Below, piece by piece: positions 29,043 to 37,982 of a stretch of DNA of 64,000 bases. Each line of letters opens with the position of its first letter. The stretch's first letter is position 1. The DNA comes from Burkholderia plantarii (GTDB lineage Bacteria > Pseudomonadota > Gammaproteobacteria > Burkholderiales > Burkholderiaceae). The stretch spans positions 806,001 to 870,000 of the forward strand of contig NZ_CP007212.1 in assembly GCF_001411805.1 (NCBI RefSeq). Reading direction: 5' to 3'. Position numbers and translations under genes: made by a program. Below the pieces are notes generated by a model, which made no database searches, was not told where the DNA came from, and saw only the letters and a program-made list of their open reading frames with translations.

Positions 29043-29936
29043 ATGACACGCAAGGGCATCATCCTGGCCGGCGGTTCCGGCACGCGTCTGTACCCGATCA
29101 CGCACGCGGTGTCGAAGCAGCTGCTGCCGGTGTACGACAAGCCGATGATCTACTACCCGCTGGCGACGCTGATGATCGCGGGGATTCGCGACGTGCTGAT
29201 CATCTCGACGCCGCAGGACACGCCGCGCTTCGAGGCGATGCTCGGCGACGGCGCGCAGTGGGGCATGAACCTCGCCTACGCGGTGCAGCCGTCGCCGGAC
29301 GGGCTCGCGCAGGCATTCATCATCGGCCGCGAATTCATCGGCAACGATCCGTCGACGCTGATCCTCGGCGACAACATCTTCTACGGCCACGATCTGGTCC
29401 GGCAGCTCGCGAGCGCGAACGCGCGCGAGGACGGTGCGACCGTGTTCGCCTATCACGTGCAGGATCCGGAGCGCTACGGCGTGGTCGAGTTCGATAGCGC
29501 GTTCCATGCGCTGTCGATCGAGGAGAAGCCCGCCAAGCCGCGCTCGAACTACGCGGTCACCGGGCTCTATTTCTACGACCGGCAGGTGTGCGACATCGCC
29601 GCCGACATCAAGCCGTCCGCGCGCGGCGAGCTCGAGATCACCGACGTGAACTCGCGCTACCTGCAGGCCGGCCAGCTCGACGTCGAGATCATGGGCCGCG
29701 GCTACGCGTGGCTCGACACCGGCACGCACGATTCGCTGATCGAGGCCGCGACCTTCATCGCCACGTTGCAGAAGCGTCAGGGGCTGGTGGTGGCGTGCCC
29801 CGAGGAAATCGCGTACCGGCACGGCTGGATCGACGCCGAGCAGGTGCTGAAGCTGGCGCAGCCGCTCGCGAAGAACGCCTACGGGCAGTATCTGAAGAAT
29901 CTCTTGACGGACCAGGTGGCATGGCAATCCAGGTAA
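29043..29936 (+). CDS. rfbA: Glucose-1-phosphate thymidylyltransferase
   Basis: RmlA, 297 residues, joins glucose-1-phosphate and dTTP to dTDP-glucose, the entry step of rhamnose synthesis. It begins with the nucleotidyltransferase motif [14 protein letters not shown] at about 4-17, then [26 protein letters not shown] and [12 protein letters not shown]. Length is as expected for RmlA. It overlaps rfbC by 16 bases. Confidence 0.96.
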   Translation: MTRKGIILAGGSGTRLYPITHAVSKQLLPVYDKPMIYYPLATLMIAGIRDVLIISTPQDTPRFEAMLGDGAQWGMNLAYAVQPSPDGLAQAFIIGREFIGNDPSTLILGDNIFYGHDLVRQLASANAREDGATVFAYHVQDPERYGVVEFDSAFHALSIEEKPAKPRSNYAVTGLYFYDRQVCDIAADIKPSARGELEITDVNSRYLQAGQLDVEIMGRGYAWLDTGTHDSLIEAATFIATLQKRQGLVVACPEEIAYRHGWIDAEQVLKLAQPLAKNAYGQYLKNLLTDQVAWQSR

Positions 29937-30472
29937 CTCCAACCGCGCTTCCCGAGGTGAGGATCGTCGAGCCGAAAGTGTTCGGCGACGACCGCGGTTT
30001 CTTCTACGAAAGCTTCAACGGCCGCGAATTCGCCGAGAAGGTCGACCCGCAGGCGGTGTTCGTCCAGGACAACCATTCGCGTTCGGCGCGCGGCGTGCTG
30101 CGGGGCCTGCACTACCAGATCGAGCATGCGCAGGGCAAGCTGGTGCGCGTGATCGCGGGCGAGGTGTTCGACGTCGCGGTCGACATCCGCCGCGCGTCGC
30201 CGAACTTCGGCAAGTGGGTCGGCGTGATCCTGTCGGCCGAGAACAAGCGCCAGCTTTGGGTGCCGCCCGGTTTCGCGCACGGCTTCGTCGCCGTCAGCGA
30301 ATCGGCCGAATTCCTCTACAAGACCACCGATTACTGGTATCCCGAGTTCGAGCGAAGCCTCCTCTGGAACGATCCGGTGATCGGCATCGAGTGGCCGCTC
30401 GACGGCGAGCCGGTGCTGGCCGCGAAGGATGCGGCCGGCGTCCTGCTCGCCGACGCCGAGGTGTACGCATGA
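29921..30472 (+). CDS. rfbC: dTDP-4-dehydrorhamnose 3,5-epimerase
   Basis: RmlC, 183 residues, is a cupin-fold epimerase acting on dTDP-4-keto-6-deoxyglucose. It has [31 protein letters not shown] (with the catalytic His in RGLHYQ), and [26 protein letters not shown]. The ATG at 29921 lies inside the end of rfbA, and its stop overlaps rfbD (ATGA), indicating translational coupling. Confidence 0.96.
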   Translation: MAIQVTPTALPEVRIVEPKVFGDDRGFFYESFNGREFAEKVDPQAVFVQDNHSRSARGVLRGLHYQIEHAQGKLVRVIAGEVFDVAVDIRRASPNFGKWVGVILSAENKRQLWVPPGFAHGFVAVSESAEFLYKTTDYWYPEFERSLLWNDPVIGIEWPLDGEPVLAAKDAAGVLLADAEVYA

Positions 30473-31362
30473 GGGTGCTCGTCACCGGCCGCAACGGCCA
30501 GGTCGGCTGGGAACTGGCCCGCGCGCTCGCGCCGCTCGGCGAGGTGGTCGCCTGCGATCGCGAGACCGCCGATTTGTCGCGGCCCGAGACGCTCGCGCCG
30601 CTGGTGGCCGAGGTCCGGCCCGGCCTGATCGTCAATGCCGCGGCCTACACGGCGGTCGATCGGGCCGAGGAGGAGGAGGCGCTCGCGCTGCGCGTGAACG
30701 GCGAATCGGTCGGCGTGCTGGCCGAGGCGGCCCGCAAGGCCGGCGCACTGCTGGTTCACTATTCGACCGACTACGTATTCGACGGCACGGCCGATCGTCC
30801 CTACACGGAGAGCGATCCGACCTCGCCCGTCAATGCCTACGGCCGCACCAAGCTGGCCGGCGAGCAGGCGATCGCGGCGGCCGGCGGCGACTGGCTGACG
30901 TTTCGCACCACCTGGGTCTATGGCGTGCGCGGTCGAAACTTCCTGCGCACGATGCTGCGACTGGCGGGAGAGCGCGAAACCATGCGGGTGGTGGCCGACC
31001 AGATCGGTACCCCGACTTCGGCGCGGATGATCGCCGAACTGACCGCGCATGCCGCCGCGCAAGCAATGCGCGAGCGTTCGGCAGGTCATTTCGAATCGGG
31101 CCTGTTCCACATGACGGCTGCCGATCAGACTTCCTGGCACGGCTTTGCCTCCACGATCGTCGATTCGGCTCGCGCAACCCGCGGTGACGCGATCAAGGTA
31201 CGCACCATCGAGGCGATCGATTCGGAGGCCTACCCGACGCCGGCACGCCGTCCGGCATGGTCGGTGCTCGACAACGGCCGTTTCGATCGGCGTTTCGGGC
31301 TGACTCGGCTCGACTGGCGCCGCGCGCTGGCGCTCGTGATGGACGATCTCGCGGAACATTGA
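30469..31362 (+). CDS. rfbD: dTDP-4-dehydrorhamnose reductase
   Basis: RmlD, 297 residues, is the last enzyme of dTDP-L-rhamnose synthesis. It is a short-chain reductase with TGRNGQVGWEL at about 6-16, NAAAYTAVDRAEEE, VHYSTDYVFDG, and YGRTK as the catalytic Tyr-x3-Lys. It is the last of four coupled genes. The next gene begins only after a 412-bp non-coding gap. Confidence 0.95.
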   Translation: MRVLVTGRNGQVGWELARALAPLGEVVACDRETADLSRPETLAPLVAEVRPGLIVNAAAYTAVDRAEEEEALALRVNGESVGVLAEAARKAGALLVHYSTDYVFDGTADRPYTESDPTSPVNAYGRTKLAGEQAIAAAGGDWLTFRTTWVYGVRGRNFLRTMLRLAGERETMRVVADQIGTPTSARMIAELTAHAAAQAMRERSAGHFESGLFHMTAADQTSWHGFASTIVDSARATRGDAIKVRTIEAIDSEAYPTPARRPAWSVLDNGRFDRRFGLTRLDWRRALALVMDDLAEH

Positions 31363-31774
31363 CGCGCGCTCCGGTTGATGTTGATCAGATCGCGCAACAC
31401 GGCGCGCCTGACCGATGCGGTGCCGGCCCGGCTGCGTTTCGCGTCGCCTGCCTGCGCGCGATCGCCGAATGTCTTCCGCGGGCCCCGTTCGAACCGAGGC
31501 GTCGAACCGCGCGAGCATGCGCGTGACTTGACGGCCGGCAGGTGGACGTCGGCTATCATGGCGCTGCGTCATCGCGTGGCCGCGGCCCGGCGAGCGGCGC
31601 GTGCAGGAGCCCAAAAACGGCGGCTGGCCGCGCGATGCGAGGTTTCGCATCCCGGCAGGGCCAAACCGATGCGGCGGGCCGAAGCCCGGCGTCCGCGCCG
31701 GTCCGGCCGGGCGTTGCCGCGGCCTGCTGTCGAATGCGATAGCGCCGGCCATCATTTGAATACGTCACCCACAC
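31363..31774. other. Non-coding gap inside the O-antigen locus
   Basis: A 412-bp stretch between rfbD and the glycosyltransferase, otherwise unknown in a locus whose genes overlap or abut. No frame on either strand gives a recognisable protein fragment, and there is no T-tailed terminator. In other Burkholderia rml/wbi loci, wzm, wzt and several wbi genes follow rmlD, so this looks like a deletion junction (inference). Confidence 0.45.
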
Positions 31775-32638
31775 TTGGCATCCGAATCCTTCACTCCCGC
31801 ATTGCATCCGGTTCCGCCATCCGGCGATGAGCGCTGGTCGGTCTCGATCGTGACCTACCATCCCGAGCGCGCGACCATCGCAAGCACGCTCGCGCATCTG
31901 CTCGAAGCCTGCCGCGTCTGGCAGTCGGAGCGCGGCGGCGGGATCGAACTCTATCTCGTCGACAATGGCGGGCTGCCAGACCTGGCCGAGCCGATCGCGG
32001 CGCTCGAGCGCGCCGGCGTCGCCTGTACCCTGCTCTCGGGGCACGGCAATCTCGGTTACGGGCGCGGCCATAATCTCGCGATCGAGCGCGCGCGCGGCCA
32101 CTGTCACCTGGTGCTCAATCCCGACGTCGATCTCGATCCCGATACCCTGGTGCGGGCTGCCGAGTTCCTCGACGCGCATCCGCAGGTCGGCCTGCTCGCG
32201 CCGCGAACCTATGACGGCGAACTGCGGCTCCAGTACCTGTGCCGTCGTTATCCCGCCTTGCTCGACCTGTTCGTGCGCGGCTTCCTGCCGGGTTCGCTGC
32301 GCAGGCTGTTCGCGCGCCGTCTCGCACGCTACGAGATGCGTGACCAAATCAACGACACGGACATCGTCTGGGAGCCGCCCATCGTCAGCGGCTGCTTCAT
32401 GCTGTTCCGTACCGACCTGCTGCGTCGGCTCGGGGGCTTCGATCCGCGCTACTTCCTCTATTTCGAGGACTACGACCTCAGTGTCCGCGCCGGCCGGCTT
32501 GCGTCGATCGCGTATGTCCCCTCGGTGCGGATCATCCATCACGGCGGCGGTGCTTCACGCAAGGGCTTCGCCCATATCCGGATGTTCCTGGCCTCGGCCT
32601 TCCGGTTCTACCATCGTTTCGGCTGGAAGTGGCGATGA
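31775..32638 (+). CDS. Family 2 glycosyltransferase, rhamnosyltransferase-like
   Basis: A 287-residue GT-A enzyme. It has SIVTYHPE, LVDNGG, HGNLGYGRGHNLAI, the nucleotide-metal motif LNPDVDLDP (D-x-D type), and VSGCFMLFRTDLLRRLGGFDPRYFLYFEDYDL near residues 205-235. These blocks are typical of WbbL-like rhamnosyltransferases, which fits the rml genes upstream; acceptor and linkage are not predictable. The only start in frame after the TGA at 31757-31759 is TTG at 31775, which is rare and lacks a good Shine-Dalgarno. The original 5' end may therefore have been altered. Its stop overlaps the next gene. Confidence 0.82.
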   Translation: MASESFTPALHPVPPSGDERWSVSIVTYHPERATIASTLAHLLEACRVWQSERGGGIELYLVDNGGLPDLAEPIAALERAGVACTLLSGHGNLGYGRGHNLAIERARGHCHLVLNPDVDLDPDTLVRAAEFLDAHPQVGLLAPRTYDGELRLQYLCRRYPALLDLFVRGFLPGSLRRLFARRLARYEMRDQINDTDIVWEPPIVSGCFMLFRTDLLRRLGGFDPRYFLYFEDYDLSVRAGRLASIAYVPSVRIIHHGGGASRKGFAHIRMFLASAFRFYHRFGWKWR

Positions 32639-33591
32639 ACAGGATTCTCGTGACCGGAGCAAACGGCTTCGTCGGCCGCGCCACCTGCCGCGCCTTGCTG
32701 GCCGGAGGCCATGCGGTGACGGGGCTGGTCAGGCGCCCGGGCGCCTGCGTTGACGGGGTCAGCGAGCGGTGCTTCGACGGCATCGACTTCGACGGGCTCG
32801 CCGAGGCAGACCTGCCCGAGGTCGACTGCGTGATCCATCTCGCGGCCCGCGTGCATGTGATGAACGACAGCGCCGCCGATCCCGAGCTGGCGTTCCGGGC
32901 GACCAATCTGACGGGAACGCTGCGCGTCGCGGAGGCCGCGCGCCGCCGCGGAGCACGGCGTTTCGTGTTCGTGAGCAGCGTGAAGGCGCTTGCCGAAGGC
33001 GATGACGGGACGCCGCTGTCCGAGGACACGCCGGCGAGACCGCTCGATCCCTACGGGCGTTCGAAGCGCGATGCCGAACTCGCGTTGCAGCAATGGGGCA
33101 AGGACAGCGGGATCGAGGTGGTGATCGTGCGTCCGCCGCTCGTCTATGGACCCGGCGTTCGCGCCAATTTCCTTCGCATGCTCGACGCCGTGGCGCGTGG
33201 CGTGCCGTTGCCGCTCGGCTCGGTTCGCGCGCGCCGGAGCCTCGTCTACGTCGACAACCTGGCGGATGCGCTGCGCTGCTGCGCGACCGACCCCCGGGCG
33301 ACGGGATGCTTTCACGTCGCGGACGACGACGCGCCGACGGTGGCCGAGCTGCTGCGCATGGTGGCCGTGGAACTGGGTCGCCCGGCGCGCCTCGTGCCGT
33401 TTCCGGTCGGCCTGCTGCGCGCGATCGGCCGCTTGACCGGGCGCGCCGCTCAGGTCGATCGCCTGGCCGGCAGCCTGCAACTCGATACGCGCCGGATCCG
33501 GCGGGAACTTGGCTGGCAGCCGCCCTGCACGACCCGACAGGGGCTCGCCGCGACGGTTGACTGGTACCGCTCACGAAATCATCGGACATGA
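32635..33591 (+). CDS. NAD-dependent sugar epimerase/dehydratase (WbiG-like)
   Basis: A 318-residue extended short-chain dehydrogenase. It has TGANGFVG at about 6-13, VIHLAARVHVMND, VFVSSVKALAEGD and the catalytic YGRSK. It resembles UDP-N-acetylglucosamine 4-epimerase/WbiG proteins, which sit between a glycosyltransferase and a WecA-like transferase in Burkholderia O-antigen loci. It probably makes the sugar nucleotide used by the transferase at 33588. The ATG overlaps the upstream stop (ATGA). Confidence 0.85.
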   Translation: MNRILVTGANGFVGRATCRALLAGGHAVTGLVRRPGACVDGVSERCFDGIDFDGLAEADLPEVDCVIHLAARVHVMNDSAADPELAFRATNLTGTLRVAEAARRRGARRFVFVSSVKALAEGDDGTPLSEDTPARPLDPYGRSKRDAELALQQWGKDSGIEVVIVRPPLVYGPGVRANFLRMLDAVARGVPLPLGSVRARRSLVYVDNLADALRCCATDPRATGCFHVADDDAPTVAELLRMVAVELGRPARLVPFPVGLLRAIGRLTGRAAQVDRLAGSLQLDTRRIRRELGWQPPCTTRQGLAATVDWYRSRNHRT

Positions 33592-34613
33592 CAGACATGC
33601 TTCTTGCGTTGCCCTTCGCGTGGCAGGTGGTGCTGGTTGCAGTCCTGGCCGCCGTGATGTCCACGGCGATCCTGCGCCTGCTGCTGAGCACCGGATGGGC
33701 ATGGCGGCTCGCCACCGACATTCCGAACGCGCGCTCGCTGCATACTCGCCCGATTCCGCGCGTCGGCGGCTGGGGCATCGTGCCGGTGGTGGTCGTGGGA
33801 ATCCTGGCGCTTGCGCCGCGTCTCGCCCTGATTGCGCTGGCGGCGGCGGCGCTGGCGGCGCTCTCGCAGATCGACGATCGGCGCGGCCTGCCCGCGCGGG
33901 TTCGCTTTGCCGCCCATCTGGGCGCGGTGGCGGTGTTGCTGGTCGTCTATCCGGCCGCCGCGCCCTGGTGGCTGGTTGCCATCGGGTTCCTGATGGTCTG
34001 GCTGATCAACCTGTACAACTTCATGGACGGCGCGGATGGCCTGGCCGGCGGCATGGCGCTGTTCGGTTTCGGAGCCTATGCGGCCGCCTCGTTCGCTGCC
34101 GGGCCGGGCGCGGCAGCGGATCTCGCCTTGGCATCGGCGAGCGTCGCCGGCGCGGCCGCGGGCTTCCTGCTGCTCAATTTCCATCCGGCACGACTGTTCC
34201 TTGGCGATGCCGGCTCGATTCCGCTCGGTTTTCTCGCCGGGGCGCTCGGATATTGGGGCTGGCGCGAGGCTGTCTGGCCGATCTGGTTTCCGGCCATGGT
34301 GTTTGCACCCTTTATCGCGGATGCATCTGTAACATTATTGAGACGTTTGTTACGCAGTGATAAGTTCTGGCAGGCGCACCGCGAGCATTATTATCAGCGC
34401 ATGATCCGCTCGGGCACGAATCATCGCCGGACCGCGCTTTACTGGTATGCCGCGATGCTTGTCGGCATAATCATCGCCCTGAGAGCACTGACCTGCAGTC
34501 CCCTGATCCAGTGGATCCTGTTTGTCGGATGGTATTGCGTGATTGCATGCACCGGCTTGATCATCGATCTGCGCTGGCGCCGGGTGCTGGATAACGCCAA
34601 CAACAATTTCTGA
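33588..34613 (+). CDS. Polyprenyl-phosphate N-acetylhexosamine-1-phosphate transferase (WbiH/WecA-like)
   Basis: A 341-residue membrane protein with about ten helices. It starts polysaccharide synthesis by moving a sugar-1-phosphate onto undecaprenyl phosphate. MraY/WecA superfamily motifs: QIDDRRGLP (metal Asp pair), NLYNFMDGADGLAGG, RLFLGDAGSIPLGF and the cytosolic HREHYYQRM loop. It overlaps the upstream epimerase by four bases. The 3' part from about 34310 is less GC-rich than its neighbours. A second enzyme of this kind is encoded on the other strand at 36629. Confidence 0.9.
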   Translation: MTDMLLALPFAWQVVLVAVLAAVMSTAILRLLLSTGWAWRLATDIPNARSLHTRPIPRVGGWGIVPVVVVGILALAPRLALIALAAAALAALSQIDDRRGLPARVRFAAHLGAVAVLLVVYPAAAPWWLVAIGFLMVWLINLYNFMDGADGLAGGMALFGFGAYAAASFAAGPGAAADLALASASVAGAAAGFLLLNFHPARLFLGDAGSIPLGFLAGALGYWGWREAVWPIWFPAMVFAPFIADASVTLLRRLLRSDKFWQAHREHYYQRMIRSGTNHRRTALYWYAAMLVGIIIALRALTCSPLIQWILFVGWYCVIACTGLIIDLRWRRVLDNANNNF

Positions 34614-34625
34614 GGTGCCGTGTCG

Positions 34626-36506
34626 ATGTTGCGACGCAAAGCATCGTGGCTTTCGCTGAGCGCGTTCCTGTTCGACCTGCTGGCGGTCGCCACCACGTGG
34701 CTCTTTTCCTATCTGATCCGCTTCAACGGTAGCGTGCCCCCCGATTTCCTCCACGGCGGCCTGCTCGCGCTCGCCTGGGTGCTGCCCGTCTACGCCGTGC
34801 TGTTCCGCGCCCTCGGCCTCTACCGCGGGCTCTGGGTGTTCGCGAGCCTGCCCGATCTGCTGCGGATCTCGAAGGCGGTGGTGGGCGGCGGCGGCATCGT
34901 GATGGCCTGCGCGGTGATGTTCCAGCCCGCGCCGATCATCCCGCGCTCGGTGCTGCTGCTCTCGCCGATGCTGCTGTTCCTCGTGATGGGCGGCGCGCGC
35001 GCGCTGTACCGCGCGACCAAGGAGTTCTATCGCTACGGCGGCCTCGTCGGCCAGGGCAAGCCGGTGCTGGTGCTCGGCGCCGGCGGCGCCGGCGCGAGCC
35101 TCGCGCGCGAGCTGTCCCGCTCGGGCGAATGGCGGCTGGTGGGGCTGCTCGACGACGAGCCGGCCAAGCGCGGCCGCGAGGTCTACGGCTATAAAGTGCT
35201 CGGCCCGATTTCCGAACTGCCGCGCTGGGCCGAGGCGATGAAGGCCGAGCACGTGATCATCGCGATGCCGGCGGCCTCGGTGGAAGTGCAGCGCCGCGTC
35301 GCTACGCTGTGCGTGCGCGCCGGCGTGAACGCGTTGGTGCTGCCGTCGCTGACCACCATGCCGGGCCAGGGCATCCTCTCGCAGGTCCGCCAGATCGACC
35401 TCGAGGACCTGCTCGGCCGCGAGGAGGTGACGATCGACACGGCGCACGTCGACGCGCTGCTGCACGATCGCGTGGTGATGGTGACGGGCGCGGGCGGTTC
35501 GATCGGCTCCGAGCTGTGCCGCCAGATCCTGCGCTTCTCGCCCGCCCAGCTGATCGCGTTCGACCTGTCCGAGTTCGCGATCTACCGGCTCACCGAGGAC
35601 CTGCGCGAGCGCTTCGGCGACAGCCGCGTGGTGCCGATCATCGGCGACGCCAAGGATTCGCTGCTGCTCGACCACGTGATGGCGAGCCACGCGCCGCACA
35701 TCGTGTTCCACGCGGCGGCCTACAAGCACGTGCCGCTGATGGAGGAGCTCAACGCGTGGCAGGCGCTGCGCAACAACGTGCTCGGCACCTACCGCGTGGC
35801 GCGCGCGGCGATCCGGCATGGCGTGCGCCACTTCGTGCTGATCTCGACCGACAAGGCCGTCAACCCGACCAACGTGATGGGCGCGAGCAAGCGGCTCGCC
35901 GAGATGGCCTGCCAGGCGCTGCAGCAGACCAGCCCGAACACGCAGTTCGAGACGGTGCGCTTCGGCAATGTGCTCGGCAGCGCCGGCAGCGTGATCCCGA
36001 AGTTCCAGCAGCAGATCGCCAAGGGCGGCCCGGTTACCGTCACGCACCCCGAGATCACGCGCTTCTTCATGACGATTCCCGAGGCCTCGCAGCTGGTGCT
36101 GCAGGCGTCGAGCATGGGGCGGGGCGGCGAGATCTTCATCCTCGACATGGGCGAGCCGGTGCGCATCGTCGACCTGGCGCGCGACCTGATCCGCCTCTAC
36201 GGCTTCGACGAGCAGCAGATCCGCATCGAGTTCACGGGCCTGCGGCCCGGCGAGAAGCTCTACGAGGAACTGCTCGCCGACGACGAGACCACCACCCGCA
36301 CGCCGCATCCGAAGCTGCGCACCGCGAAGGCGCGCGAGGTGCCCGACCACCTGCTCGACGAGCTGCTGCCCTGGCTGATGCAGCATCGCGTGCTTGGCGA
36401 CGACGAGGTGCGCCGCGACCTGCGCCGCTGGGTGCCGGAATACCAGCCGGCCTGCGGCCCGACGCTGCAGAGCATCGCCGGCGGCGGCGCGCAGCAGGCC
36501 GGCTGA
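34626..36506 (+). CDS. Membrane-bound nucleotide-sugar 4,6-dehydratase (WbpM/CapD/WbiI family)
   Basis: A 626-residue protein. Four N-terminal membrane helices (about 1-125) are followed by a first Rossmann domain (VLVLGAGGAGASLARELS, about 150-170). A second, catalytic one has VTGAGGSIGSELCRQIL near 290, HAAAYKHVPLMEE and LISTDKAVNPTNVMGASK. Related enzymes dehydrate UDP-GlcNAc to the 4-keto-6-deoxy sugar that leads to QuiNAc, FucNAc or bacillosamine. GAGGTG at 34612-34617 favours the ATG at 34626 over the GTG at 34620. It is the last gene of the plus-strand locus; a terminator follows 33 bp later. Confidence 0.9.
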   Translation: MLRRKASWLSLSAFLFDLLAVATTWLFSYLIRFNGSVPPDFLHGGLLALAWVLPVYAVLFRALGLYRGLWVFASLPDLLRISKAVVGGGGIVMACAVMFQPAPIIPRSVLLLSPMLLFLVMGGARALYRATKEFYRYGGLVGQGKPVLVLGAGGAGASLARELSRSGEWRLVGLLDDEPAKRGREVYGYKVLGPISELPRWAEAMKAEHVIIAMPAASVEVQRRVATLCVRAGVNALVLPSLTTMPGQGILSQVRQIDLEDLLGREEVTIDTAHVDALLHDRVVMVTGAGGSIGSELCRQILRFSPAQLIAFDLSEFAIYRLTEDLRERFGDSRVVPIIGDAKDSLLLDHVMASHAPHIVFHAAAYKHVPLMEELNAWQALRNNVLGTYRVARAAIRHGVRHFVLISTDKAVNPTNVMGASKRLAEMACQALQQTSPNTQFETVRFGNVLGSAGSVIPKFQQQIAKGGPVTVTHPEITRFFMTIPEASQLVLQASSMGRGGEIFILDMGEPVRIVDLARDLIRLYGFDEQQIRIEFTGLRPGEKLYEELLADDETTTRTPHPKLRTAKAREVPDHLLDELLPWLMQHRVLGDDEVRRDLRRWVPEYQPACGPTLQSIAGGGAQQAG

Positions 36507-36538
36507 GGTCGCTCGAGGCGACGACACACCAACGAAAG

Positions 36539-36561
36539 GCGCTCGAATGAGCGCTTTTTTT
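36539..36561 (+). terminator. Rho-independent terminator of the plus-strand O-antigen genes
   Basis: GCGCTC / GAGCGC with a GAAT loop and seven Ts, preceded by AAA. It separates this transcript from the convergent minus-strand genes. Confidence 0.8.
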
Positions 36562-36628
36562 CATGGTCGATCACGACACCAAACCGCACGGCGAACGCAC
36601 GCCATGACGGCCGCGCGGCCCCCGTGCC

Positions 36629-37741
36629 TCAGTGGTGACGGCGCGCGCGCTGCTTGCGGACCACCAGCCAGCGTGGCACGCGAAAACGCACGATGCTGAC
36701 GTAGAGCCACACGTAGGTGAACGCGAACACCAGCACGAACGCGAACAGGTGGACCGTGTGCCGCCAGAACAGCGTGGCCGGGATCACGGCCACGAGGCAG
36801 AGCAGCCACAGGTAGGGCGAGGTCAGCGAATTGCGGCGCGTCAGGTCGTGCGCGGCGCGCGTGCCGACGGCCCAGCGCATCAGCCGCTTGTAGACGAGCA
36901 TGTGCAGGTGGACGCCGTCGGGGATGCCGGGCGAGATGCCGCGCACGAATTTCTTCCGGTAGATCGAGAAGCAGGTCTCGAAGATCGGGTACATGAACAG
37001 CAGCACCGGATACCAGGCCGACACCTCGCGGTGCTGCATCACGAGCAGGATCGAGAGCTCGCCGAGCATGAAGCCGATGAAGTAGGCGCCGCCGTCGCCG
37101 AGGAAGATCAGCCCGGCCGGGAAGTTCCAGATGAAGAAGCCCATGATCGCGCCCATCATCACGAGCGAGGCCGACAGCACGGTCGGATCGGACACCTGGA
37201 ACGCGACGTAGGCGAGCGAGGCGAACATCATGAACGCGACCATCGAGGCCAGGCCGTTGAAGCCGTCGATGATGTTGACGGCGTTGGCGAGCGCGGCCAC
37301 GGCCAGCACCGTGACCACGGCCGAGATTGCCGTGTAGCTGAGCAGGAAATCGAGCGGCGGCACGCTGATGCGCGTGATCGCCACGCCGACCAGCGCGAAC
37401 GCGATCGCGGCGGCGGCCATGGTGCAGATCAGGCGCGCGCGCGGCGAAACCTTCTTCGTCAGGTCCTCGACGAGTCCCGAGGCGAACGCGGGTAGGCCGC
37501 AGGCGGCGAGCCCGGCGATGCTGCCGGCCACCGTCGGATAGCGCAGCGCGAGCGGCACGCAGCCGGCCAGCAGGCCCGCGACGATGCCGAGGCCGCCGAC
37601 GCGCGGCACCGGGCGAACATGGAATTTCTGCACCCCGGCCAGGTCGCTGTCGATCGAGAATTTCTCGTGCAGATGCGCATAGCGGATGATGAGCAGCGTG
37701 ACGAACAGGGAGGCGAGGAACGCGACGGCGAAACTGAGCAT
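36629..37741 (-). CDS. Second polyprenyl-phosphate sugar-1-phosphate transferase (WecA/MraY-like)
   Basis: A 370-residue multi-spanning protein of the same superfamily as the 33588 product but clearly distinct. It has KFHVRPVPRVGGLGIVAG at about 40-57, ASGLVEDLTKKV, NAVNIIDGFNGLAS, LIFLGDGGAYFIGFMLGE and IPDGVHLHMLVYKR. The C-terminus is Arg/His-rich (KQRARRHH). It probably initiates a lipid-linked glycan. It is the last gene of, or separate from, the minus-strand set; a 241-bp gap and a good -10 suggest its own promoter. Start: ATG at 37741. Confidence 0.88.
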   Translation of the reverse strand: MLSFAVAFLASLFVTLLIIRYAHLHEKFSIDSDLAGVQKFHVRPVPRVGGLGIVAGLLAGCVPLALRYPTVAGSIAGLAACGLPAFASGLVEDLTKKVSPRARLICTMAAAAIAFALVGVAITRISVPPLDFLLSYTAISAVVTVLAVAALANAVNIIDGFNGLASMVAFMMFASLAYVAFQVSDPTVLSASLVMMGAIMGFFIWNFPAGLIFLGDGGAYFIGFMLGELSILLVMQHREVSAWYPVLLFMYPIFETCFSIYRKKFVRGISPGIPDGVHLHMLVYKRLMRWAVGTRAAHDLTRRNSLTSPYLWLLCLVAVIPATLFWRHTVHLFAFVLVFAFTYVWLYVSIVRFRVPRWLVVRKQRARRHH

Positions 37742-37795
37742 GGACGGGCCGGAGGGCGAGCGGGGCCGGCCGACGAGCCGGAAACGGGACAGCGG

Positions 37796-37824
37796 ATTAT
37801 ACAGGACGCCCGGCCGGCCCCGAA
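37796..37824 (-). promoter_or_regulatory. Candidate promoter for the WecA-like gene
   Basis: On the minus strand a perfect TATAAT (37796-37801) follows TTCGGG (37819-37824, 3/6 match) at 17 bp. The start would lie about 48 bp before the ATG at 37741. Confidence 0.5.
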
Positions 37825-37982
37825 AGCGCGGCCGGCTCGCGTTTCCCTTGTGGGACAAGGACTTGCGGGGAATTGCGGAGACTGGCGAGGGCCGGCGAGG
37901 GCCGGCGGGGGCGAGGCGCGGCGGCCCGGCGCGCGGGCGGCGCGACCGATTCCGTCCGGACCGGCCGCGCCGCCCGCGTGGG

